Assembly: GCA_012976225.1 (NCBI GenBank)
Contig: JAAVVG010000011.1
Coordinates: 248,001 to 312,000 of the forward strand
Reading direction: 5' to 3'
Origin: Golubevia sp. BC0850
Taxonomy: Eukaryota; Basidiomycota; Exobasidiomycetes; Golubeviales; Golubeviaceae
Length of the DNA stretch: 64,000 nt
Shown here: positions 55,043 to 64,000 of the stretch, one piece after another
Numbering within the stretch: position 1 is the first letter of the stretch
Layout: every line of letters begins with the position of its first letter
Made by a program: the position numbers and the translations under genes
Notes under the pieces: model-generated
The model's input: only the letters and a program-made list of their open reading frames with translations
Told to the model about the DNA's origin: nothing
Databases searched by the model: none

Positions 55043-58000
55043 CTAGCGTCTTGCTACTCTCTGAACGACCTCGGAAAGAATGATGAATCCAACACCTGCT
55101 CCAAGCCCAAGACAATAAGACGGAATAGCACCCAAAGACAATTTCGGATTTCCTAAAGAGAAGGCTCCCCACCCTTCCGATTCATCGACTTCGGAAGTAC
55201 TTTCTTCTTCGGCCTTATCGTTCCCAGTACCAGTTTCGCTATAGGTCTTAAGAGGGTTAGAAGAGCTTTCGATTTCAGAAATTTGGGTTTGAGTTTGAGA
55301 TTCTTTGAGGTTACGAGATTTAGAAGAAGATACACTTCCACCTTCACTAGAAGTTGAGCTGAAAAGATCCGAAAGTCTAGTTCTTCCATTTCTACCAGAA
55401 GATCCTACTGCGGATGAAGCTTCACTGACACTCTCCAGAGCTGCCAATTGTTCTTCGAGCATTCCCATACGACGAGCCAAAGATTCGAATCGAGCACGAT
55501 CTGAGAAATAAAGGAAGAAAGAAGATCAAAAACTTTCTTCGAAAGAGCTGTTTGGTGAATTGATCATCTACTCACCTACGAGAACCATGCTTCTCTTTTT
55601 GATACTGCCTTTCCCATCAGGCGAAGGAGACAGTGTAGTCAAAGGGACTCTAACCTTCAATCCGGAACCGGATTCCTCAGCTTCCTCAGCTTCAAGAACA
55701 GCAGCATTGATGATTTCTTGTTGAGCTTCAATCTCTTCTTGAATCAAATTCAACTTTCCTGGCTCTTCAGCAGTAGAGATAGAAGGAATGATGTCTTGAG
55801 GATTGACTGTAGCGTTTTCTTCAGCTTGCTCTTCGACCTGATTTTCCATGATTGGATCAGCGATCTCTTTGGCAGGACTGAAGAGTTCCAGCATCTTGGC
55901 AGCTCCTTTGTTTGGAGTTGTTGAACCGGAAACAGAAGACATGAGGGAAGATAGACCTCCTCCGCCAGTCTTCTTCGAGACGCTACGACTCAAAGTTCCA
56001 CCCCACGCCCCCTTTCCTTCTTCCTCGGCCCCAAGGGGATTTCCAGTTTCTTCATCCACTCCTCCTGCGCGTAGAAGAGCAGCCAACTGAGTGGCTCTCT
56101 TGCTTCCTAAAGTGCGTTGAGTGGTAGCTTCCGTTGATCTGGGTCTCGTCGGCGAGTCCGCCTCTTCGGTTGGAGCGAGGGTAGACCCACCGGCTTTCTT
56201 TTGGGAAGAGCGACGACCTAGAGGAGCATAAGGAGATGTACCAGAGGCCTCGTGTTGAGACATGTTGCGCATGTGGTTCGGTGAAGGAGATGCGGTAGGA
56301 AGAGGAACCAGATCTACGTCAACTGAGGGAATGTCCTCGACCTTGACTTCATTCTCTCCAGATGCAGCTCTGCGAGGTGGAGATGCAGTTTCAAAGATAC
56401 TTCGAGCGGAAGGATAGATCTGTTGAGGGAAGAGTTCGTCCATGGACTTCTCGCTCTGCTCTTCCTTTCCTGAGCGACCTAGTCTCATCGTCACTCCCTC
56501 CTCTTCAGCTTCGTTGTCGGCTTCGGCACCTGGCTCTGGATCCAAAACGGTCTGAGCCAGAGAAGAAGTGGCTCCCAAAGCTGCAGCTGCAGACTCTGAT
56601 GAAGGGATCCTGCGAGCAGTTCCGAATCTAGGCACTGCATCCTCGTCTGGCAAGGCAGCCAACTCTTCTGGAGAGTAGGTGGACGCTCTGTAAGGATTGC
56701 TTGTGATACGTGCGCCATCTCTGCGGCGAGGTTTGGCAGTCGAGATTCCAGTGGCTTCATCTGCATCCAAGATAAGTCCTAGCTTTGGCTCGGATGAGCT
56801 GGTCTGCTTCTGAGCAGGGGAAGAATCCTCCATTTGTTGAAGAAGGTCCTTCATCGATTGATCTCTCATGGAATTGTAGACTGGAGGTGGAGTTTGAGGA
56901 CCTTCTGCAGAGATTGATGATCCGATCGAAGAGTCTCCACCACTGGTGTTGAGGGCTCTGTTATGGGAGAGATTGACATCTACTTGCACCTGCCTTTCCT
57001 CTTCTTCGTGACCGATGCTCTCGCTCTCAGATTCCGTGTCACCAAATCCATGTAGATCATCTTCCTCCAGCTCACTTGCGAGAGCAGCTGCCTCTTGTTC
57101 AGAGAGAGTCCCGAACCACTCTTCCAATTTGGCAGGAGAGATGTTGACCTTACGACCTGGACGACGAGAGTGTTCCTCATTTTCGATATCACTAAGACTA
57201 GTGAAGCTAGCAGCCCGATCCTTGACGAATCCGTGTCCATAGATAGGAGTCATTGGTTGACGAGGAGATCCACCAGATCCTTGTTGCTGATGCTCGAAAC
57301 TTCCAGAGAAGGAACCGGAGCCAGAACGAGAACCAGCGTGACCCAGAGCGACGAAGCCTTCTTCTTCATCTTCATTTCCGTTCTCAGAGGCAGAGTCCAA
57401 GGCTTGGATCATACCACGAACGCGACGACGCTCGCGGAGACGCTTGAGAGTTCCTTTGTTGTTGGTCTTGGCTTCTGGATTTTCTTCTTCTTCCTCTGGA
57501 ACGTGCCCTTCGATGTCATGGGGAGCAGAGATCTCTTCCTCGTCGTCGAGAGTGCGAGGCCACCCTCCGCCTGCAGAGCCTTGAAATCCCCAAATCCGAC
57601 CACGAAGACAGTCTGGAAAAGAGACAGAGAGGAAAGGAATGAGCTCAGTAGGTGTACGGAGGGAATAAGAATGAGAGATCGTGTACGAGGTCTTCAACAC
57701 TCACTCCTTCTAAGCTTTCTTACAGCTTCCATCATCAGACCTCTCCACTTAAGGTTCAGGCCTTCCTTCTCTAGATCTTCTTCTCTCAATCTCAAGAAGA
57801 CTCGACCTCCCATTCTAGAACGACGAACATAAGCAGTCACATCCTCAACGATAGGTCGAGGAGTGAGACCCAGGACGTGGGAGAGATATACAGCCACTTG
57901 AGATGGAGTCCATTGCTTTGGATTCGGAGGTAATTGAGTGACCAGAGCCTCTAGAGTCTCGGCGTCACTTTGAGAGCGAGTTAGACCAGGTTCTTCGTTC

Positions 58001-58776
58001 AAATTTGAAGGGAATGAATGAAGAGTCTTACTCCTACGAGGAGGAGGACCTTGAGCTAGACTTGGTGAAGGGAGAGGAGAAGGTGAATTACTTCCAGTTC
58101 CAGAGGTTGAGGATGTAGAATGACTTGTTGGAATAGGTGGTAGAGGTCTTGAAGTAGATCGAGGTTTGAATTCATTGTTTGCTGCGAGGACTGAATCGGT
58201 GGTTGCAGAACGAGGTAGAGGTATGGATGCTTTGGCTGGCTCTTTGACGACTCCGCTCTGATTTGGAGCATCCATTCCACGAGGACGAGATCGAGTAGGA
58301 GTGACTAGAGAGTGAGATCTAGCGAGATAGGAGTAACCTTGAGGAATTGGACCTCCTGGAGAGAAGGCGCTCGAAGCGGCTGTGAAGGAGGAAAGAGAAG
58401 AATTAGCGTTATCCTTTGGCGACAGAAACTCAAGGAGTGAAGGAGGGATTGCGAAGAGTAGCAAGACCTTCTTGTTGGGTGTCATTTCCCCCATAAATGA
58501 CCATCCGCCTTCTCTGACCTCCTCGCTCCTCCTGACCAGCCTGTACCAAGAATCCGATCGACTTGAAATCTTCAACTGAAACTCACCATGATCCTTTGAA
58601 GATTGTGACTGAGATTGAGCAGCAGTTTCACCAGTGGAACCAGATGAGGCATTTGAGCTTGAGTCCTTCCTTATGTGACCGCTGGGTCTAGAAGGAACTG
58701 AGATTCCAGCAGATTTCAAATCAGAAAAAGAAGTTGAAGTTGATAATCTTGGAGAGGAGGAAGCAGAGGAAGTCAT
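55043..58776 (-). CDS. SAM-domain protein with C-terminal tail anchor
   Basis: Exons 58587-58776, 57705-58379, 55576-57612 and 55043-55500 give 1119 residues. Seen: Ser-rich N-terminus; a SAM-like domain (about residues 220-288: WTPSQVAVYLSHVLGL, FLRLREEDLEKEGLNLKWRG, MMEAVRKLRR) split at its end by an intron; then about 670 acidic, Ser/Pro-rich residues; a short coiled coil (LARRMGMLEEQLAALE); and a final hydrophobic segment (YCLGLGAGVGFIILSEVV) followed by RVARR, the layout of a tail-anchored membrane protein facing the cytosol. SAM domains mediate protein or RNA contacts. Together these suggest a scaffold on ER, mitochondrial or nuclear membrane; that is inference. The first intron (207 bases) is stop-free and in frame, so a longer form is possible. 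Confidence 0.82.
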
Positions 58777-59755
58777 GGTTTGGGATTGAGTGTTAAGAAA
58801 GTTGTTTGATGGTTGTTTGGATTGATAGTTGTTTGGATGTTCGTTAAATCGTTAAGAGAAGGAGCCAAGGCAACCTGAGTTCGTAAGGTCGTTAAAATGG
58901 AAAGGGACAAAAGAATCGAGAAGGTAGAGGATCTTCCAAAGAAAAAAGTAAAGATGTTTTAAGAGCGTTGTTACTCGGGGCCAATCTGGTCTGGCCTGGC
59001 CATGATGAAGCCCCTATCATCTCACAGGACGACCTCCTCTCTTCAACGTCATTTTTTAGGGCTCAAAGTCATTTCAAAAAGATTGTGGTAGAATTCTTTG
59101 GCCTCAAATTACACAGTAATAGAACCTCGAGAGTCTGTGAATCATCCCTAGAGAGTCGGAGTAGACATTTTCTTGACGGTGGAGTGGACCTCAGAGCTCG
59201 CAGTCTGCCCAAAAATCGGAGCTTTTCTCTTTCCCAGATCAATATACTTGATAGGAGCACGAGCCGTGAAGAGAAGGTTGATAGCTCGGAATTCATGAAG
59301 TTAGCCCCAGAAGGGGTGGGAACTTGGGTCGTGTCCTAATCAATCTCAAGGACCTCACCCTTCTCCAGTTCTCCTTAGCAACGCCGCGAAGGAACTCTTC
59401 TTCTTTTTCTGCATCCACCCTTTCAACCAAAGGAATTTCCCAATCCGAGGATGTGCTGCTGGTCTGACGGCGATGTGACATCAGGAAAGCTACGAAGCCA
59501 TCCTGGATTCGACGACGTTGGACCCTGGCCTGGATTGGACGCTCCCATCGTGCCCAATGGGTTCTCCCTTTAAATAGGAGCATTAAAAAAACCTGGATCT
59601 CCCTCTCTTATCTATCTCTCCTACTCAAAAGCTGTGCCCACGGAACCCGCCTCCCTCCAAAGGTCTGTGCACATCCATCTCGAGCTTTCCGTCCAACTTC
59701 CATCCTTCCATCTCTTCCTCCCGTTAGTTTTCGATCACCCCAATCTTAAACAGTG
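58777..59755. promoter_or_regulatory. wide divergent intergenic region, possible small gene
   Basis: 979 bases between opposed starts of two large genes, the widest gap in the window. It holds GTTTG-rich leader (58800-58850), and a minus-strand TATTTAAA at 59569-59576 that could serve a small minus-strand gene (next entry). A 123-codon plus-strand frame (58968-59339) has no protein-like features. Confidence 0.4.
59342..59583 (-). CDS. possible small protein exon (doubtful)
   Basis: An open frame reading ARWERPIQARVQRRRIQDGF, then SSDWEIPLVERVDAEKEEEF and LRGVAKENWRR, ends at a usable donor (GTGAGG). Charged, helical composition is protein-like. The TATTTAAA overlaps its first codons, so a true start would be internal (Met at 59481). 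No second exon was identified with confidence; it may continue into 59069-59296. Confidence 0.25.
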
Positions 59756-62700
59756 ATGTCTACCCGACCTATACCATGCTTCAGAGAAGCCCATCCAGAA
59801 CATTCCAGAAACCTCAAGAGAAATCAACTACACTTGGAAACGATCAAGACATTAATTCCTCTGGACTTGGCTTCAAATAATCAATCTCCAACTTCTTATC
59901 TTTTAGACCATGATCTAATCGCTTTCTCAGCCAAAGTCCAAAGTCGTTGCGATGGCCAGGGAGGAGGTTCTGAACGAGTGAATGTGGATGGAAAGAAGGT
60001 TGAAATCTCTAATCGCACCAACTTCTCCCTCAGTAGAAGACCAAATACCAGTCTCGGAGTTCGGGAAACCTCAGAGTTCGACATTCGAAAGAGAACGGAA
60101 TCCGAAGACAGAGAATTCTTGGTGAGTATAGACCCGATCAATCGGTGAGATCGACAAGCACGTTGATGGGTCTTGCCTCCTATCGTCCTGCTTATCCGCG
60201 TGGAGGATGATTACTTATACCAAGATTCTCTTACCTCTCCCTCATTACTTCCGGTGGTCTGATCCGACAGAGAACCCCTTCCCCCTCGATGGAACAGGCT
60301 CGATTTCAATCCGACGTCTCTTCAACCTCTTTAAAACCTGCTTCACCATCAAGACTCCTTTTCAGAAAACTCTCTTATTCGAAACACTCTCACAGCATGA
60401 ACAGAAAGTGCTCCTGTGATTCTATTCAAGACGAACCTGCACTCAACGAGAGGCCTTCATCGTTTCCATCAACAACTGACAGAGTCAGTCCTCCAACCGT
60501 CAGAAGACCTCATTCAAGTAGAAGTAGAACCGCAAGCTTATTAGGTGGAAGGAACCGTGGGAACAATTTTGACGAGGATGTAACTTTAATCCATCCGTCC
60601 TTACTTCAACCTACTTCTTCCTCTCCACACTCTCGAAGAAGGACCACTTCCAATTCATCAAGTCTTAACTGCGGTCAACCTTCGAATCTACCAACAAAAT
60701 CCTCAGCATTATCATCTCATCCAAACCATCAAACTCAATCAAAATCATGGTTTCACTTCTCTCAGTTGAGACATCATCATCATGACGACGAGGAAAGTGA
60801 GACTGAGTCTATCGCAAGCATGGATCTAATGTGCATGGGAGCAAAAGAATTCGAAAGAATCAGAAAGAAGAAGGGGGACTCTAAGGATGAAGAGTTGGAA
60901 GCAATCTCTTTTGAGAACGACGGTTTTGAGACGGTGGAAGGGAACATTTCAATCGATAGCTCCAAAGAAGGATCTCAAGACCTGTCAACTCTAGACAGTG
61001 ATGTACTTCCATTTTCAGTTGATGATGGTCATTCAAAGCTGGTTTACGGGTTAGAAGGTTTACCATTAGACAGTATCTTCTTGAAACTCTGTGGTGAAGA
61101 TGAAACGGCCAAGTCACTTGAAGACTCAAGCGTTCCCGAAGTCCTAGAGCCACACTTCTTAGATTTCGGTTTCATTTCAAACTGGAGGAACTGTTCCCTT
61201 TTTACTCTTCAAAATCGAACTCAAACTCACTCAGCCAGATTCTGTGACAGTTCAACCCTTCAAACCCCAACTTTATCAAATCCAGATCTGAATGAAGTGT
61301 CACCTAGATCCATAGACTCAGATTTAGTCTCGAACGAAGGAGACGTGGAAGAGATCTACGTTTCTTATGATACTGAGAGAATGGGAGGAAACTTCAGAGG
61401 AGGATTGGAAAGAAGCAGACCTTCAGCTCCTTCTTCCGTCGTTGACAACGAATCCGAGTCAGGTTTCAGGATGAGGTCTAGCGGAGAAGAACCACAAGGA
61501 CCTGAAGACTTGGACGACATCGATGATGAAATGCCAGGAAGCAGCAGGTCAACAAGAGATTTAGGACTAGGTCTTGGTCTGGTGTTCGGAAAGGATGAGC
61601 ATCACGAAGGAATTCAAATTGTACTCTCTTTGGCTTCTTCGACTTCTAATGGCACCGCTGATACGGCAACGACCGAGGAGACGGATGGAGAAATCGAAGA
61701 AGAGAGGATCAAGATTTCAAATCTCAAGCTTGAAGAACACTCAAGTAGAGAGGACTTCCCTTTTGCCGTCAGCTCTGAGCAGTACGAAGATGTCAGAACT
61801 CCAACTAGAAGGGAAGGCAGAAGTCCTGCAATCACCCCCAAACTCTCACCTTCAGCCTTCAAGTCACCCGCTCCTTTTTCTACCTTCAAACGTTCTTCTT
61901 CCGAAGGAATCCTGAGACCCGGCTCTTCTTCACCACCTTTCATTTATGAAAAGGTTCTCCAAGCCATTTCGATGTCAGCTTCCCCTTCTCTCTCAGCAAG
62001 TCCCCTATTCTCTTCTACTGCATCTCAACATCTCGAACCGGCTACTCCAACTCTCGATAAAAAGTATGCATCCTCTAGTTCGAGCAGCTATTCACTCTTC
62101 AGTGGTACTCCCAGAAGTAGGATCTCAACGTCAAGCGGATCTAGAACCTCGGTGGGATCTGTCGCCAGTCCAGTTCGCATCTCAAGAAAGTTCTCAGAAG
62201 AATTTGGCAACATCAAACTGGAGGAAGAAATCCTAGCTTCAGACCTAATCTCCAAGGAAATCTCTTGGCCAGGTGCAAGGACAAAGTCTCTGGAGAAAGT
62301 CAGGAGAACACAGAGCTTCTCTGGCATCAACAACCGAGTCGAGGTCAGAAAAAGAAGTGCTTCACTAGGCAGCTCCGACCAAACGTCAACCAAGTTCCAG
62401 CTATCATCTATCTCAGAGACCGTCTCATGGATTCCAGGATCGGGAGTTACGAACGAAATCAGGTTGGTAAAGGACGAGTTCACACCCTTTGCCAAGTCGT
62501 CTTCCAACCACTCTCTCATACTAGTTCCGGCAACAAAGGAGATTCTTGAATTGATTTTAAGCAAGCCGCTTCCAGAGATTCTTCCTTCCAACGTTCAAGC
62601 TAGACCATCAACTGCAGGTTCGAGTTCTATGAGATTCATCAAAGCGAAGAGACGTCTCACTTCCTCTAGCAATTTCTTCCTTCAGAGTTGGAACTCGGAG

Positions 62701-62904
62701 GAATCTACTTCTAATATGACTTCAAACTCAACTGAATCTCCTCCGGAGGTTGGAAGACTCAGGAAGCTCAGAAGCAGGTTCTTCGAGAAAACCTCTTGCC
62801 AGGGCTTGGAAGATCCTTTAGAGACTGGAAATCCAACTGTAGTGGAAGATCCAAAACATCCAAAAAGATCGGCTAAATTTAAGAGTCGATTGGGATTGAG
62901 ATGA
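59756..62904 (+). CDS. large Ser-rich protein, unknown function
   Basis: Exons 59756-60121 and 60271-62904, joined in phase 0 by a 149-base intron with canonical ends, give 999 residues. The first exon encodes a charged N-terminus (CFREAHPEHSRNLKRNQL). The second holds Ser-rich, acidic low complexity with many SP/TP and RxxS sites, a His-rich patch (RHHHHDDEESE), and a few more ordered blocks: LPLDSIFLKLCGED, MGAKEFERIRKKKG, SLILVPATKEILELILSK and a basic C-terminus (AKFKSRLGLR). No family is recognised. The second exon has its own ATG at 60289, so a shorter product could also be made. Confidence 0.75.
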
Positions 62905-63501
62905 ATTCTAGATCGTCGACTCTGATTTTCCCTCCCCCTATACCAAGTAGCGTTCCCTTCCAGACTTCCCTTTCCATTTCGTTTCCATTTGTTTCGATTT
63001 CGGATTTCTCGCTTCATTTTGCTATCTTTTCACTAACTTTCTCGTCATATGGTCATGGTCTCCTTTTCAGTTGCTTTCATTCACTCCCAGATTCCCAGTC
63101 TTCTCATGTGCTCTCTTTCATTTTCAATACTCTCAGTCCCACATCACTTCAATTTCTCTCTGCTACCTCACTCATTTTACTTCCATAATTTAGACACCCT
63201 TAGCTTATTTTCTAACAGTGACTTCGATTTCTGCTTTTCTACTGCGTCTACGTCTGCGTCAGCGGGTTGCACGGACATCCTCGCGTCTTCTTTGCTCACC
63301 CAATCCTCAACCTCATTACTCTGAAATTGAAGGAGGCACACGTCAAGTTTACCAGGAAAGAGAAAAGGAGCATCAACTCCGAGATCTCCAAGTAGTGCAA
63401 GAGTAGGAGAGTTCCATCTGGTGCTTCCTTCCTTCCTTCCTTCCTCAAGCCTCAACTTCCAATCTCCTTTCCTCTCGTTTCTTCCTTCTAGCAAGGGCGA
63501 C
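62905..63501. other. intergenic; promoter and leader of the RGG gene
   Basis: T-rich 3' region of the previous gene, then CT-rich sequence with a TTCC repeat at about 63427-63442 before the ATG at 63502. Open frames here are not protein-like. Confidence 0.5.
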
Positions 63502-64000
63502 ATGTCTAGACATTCAAGTCGAGGAGAATATCCGAGTGGTAGTGGTAGGGATAGAGATCAAGGTTATCGAAGTGTGAATAATTTTCGAGGTGAGAGTTCT
63601 AATAGACCTGCAGGAAGTCTACCTCCCAAACCCAGCTCTTATGGTCCAAGTAGATCAAATGGAACAGAATCCAACTCAGTAATGCCAATTGGGAGGGACT
63701 CAATCCGAGGTGGAAGAGGTGGTCATCAAATAGACAGATTGTCAAGGTCTTACCCAGTAGGAAGCGCTTCAAGCTACAACTCCAGCTCTACTCAACGTTC
63801 TAACTACCCGAACTCAGATAGGACTAGTAGTAGATACGACAATCACGGCCACACTTCAAATTCTGGGTGGGCTAGTAGAGGGAGAGGAGGTTCTCATCTT
63901 CCTTCAAATGGTGATGGAAGGAACCACTACTCAGCTGCTGGGGATCAATCGAGGGGACCTGGTCAGCAGAGATCCGAAGATAGCAGAGAGTCTAGAACCC
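63502..64000 (+). CDS. RG/RGG-rich protein, N-terminal part (cut by window edge)
   Basis: ATG at 63502 opens a frame with no stop to the window end, 166 residues so far. It is rich in Ser, Gly, Arg, Asn and Tyr, with RGGRGGH-type and SRGRGG motifs and repeated YP/SYN elements, as in disordered N-termini of RNA-binding proteins. No folded domain is reached inside the window, so the family cannot be told. It is not an artefact of repeats: codons are varied and the frame stays open for 499 bases. Confidence 0.7.
   Translation, partial: MSRHSSRGEYPSGSGRDRDQGYRSVNNFRGESSNRPAGSLPPKPSSYGPSRSNGTESNSVMPIGRDSIRGGRGGHQIDRLSRSYPVGSASSYNSSSTQRSNYPNSDRTSSRYDNHGHTSNSGWASRGRGGSHLPSNGDGRNHYSAAGDQSRGPGQQRSEDSRESRT

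Noticed and set aside
57095-57832. 245-codon plus-strand frame antisense to the SAM gene
   Set aside because: Antisense shadow; the minus strand carries the SAM domain and closes its splice phases.
58968-59339. 123-codon plus-strand frame in the wide intergenic region
   Set aside because: No domain, no splice partner, composition like non-coding sequence.
1-64000. search for transposons, LTR elements, CRISPR arrays and long terminal or inverted repeats
   Set aside because: No transposase, reverse transcriptase or integrase motif in any frame, no repeat array with regular spacers, and only one short tandem duplication (42066-42165).

Overview
The window is nuclear DNA of a fungus, most likely a basidiomycete. 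Evidence seen in the sequence: densely packed genes on both strands, many short spliceosomal introns (mostly 65-110 bases) opening almost always with GTGAGT or GTAAGT, very short exons, and CT-rich promoters. A macrofage-activating-glycoprotein-type surface protein, a family known from Basidiomycota, supports this. A Pucciniomycotina yeast is my guess, not a demonstration. I see no tRNA, rRNA, CRISPR array, transposon or virus-derived element.

Layout, left to right. 1-9873: tail of an unknown gene, then two minus-strand genes: an NT-C2 domain protein and the repair ATPase/RING protein RAD16. 10243-14255: four plus-strand genes or candidates: an NTF2-like protein, an IAH1-type SGNH esterase, a doubtful small protein and a two-finger AN1 protein. 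14533-20846: a head-to-head metabolic pair, class 2 dihydroorotate dehydrogenase (minus) and trifunctional C1-tetrahydrofolate synthase (plus). 21422-27458: a lipid/peroxisome group, an HSD17B10-like dehydrogenase head-to-head with PEX13, followed by a fatty-acid elongase. 28174-34357: a Ser-rich wall protein, a catalytically degenerate NDP-kinase-like protein with C-terminal repeats, SMD1 and LCL2. 34676-43510: trehalose enzyme TPS2, then a stress/detoxification run (FAD monooxygenase, MAPEG glutathione transferase, CipC/DUF3759). 44032-47852: macrofage activating glycoprotein, an unknown small protein and TFB5. 48257-64000: large low-complexity proteins (one with an N-terminal membrane segment, one SAM-domain tail-anchored, one Ser-rich), an unresolved minus-strand gene, an F-box-like gene and the start of an RGG-rich protein.

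Coordinates of spliced genes come from joining frames at GT..AG sites. Unless an entry says otherwise, the listed exons add up to a whole number of codons with no internal stop. Functional neighbourhoods are pyrimidine/one-carbon metabolism around 17.3 kb, beta-oxidation/peroxisome/elongation at 21-27 kb, and stress response at 39-43.5 kb. No previously undescribed multi-gene system stands out. The most unusual items are the NDPK-like pseudoenzyme with TPGH repeats, the extended DHODH, the start-site layout of C1-THF synthase, the very small exons, and two genes whose last splice junction cannot be closed with canonical sites.
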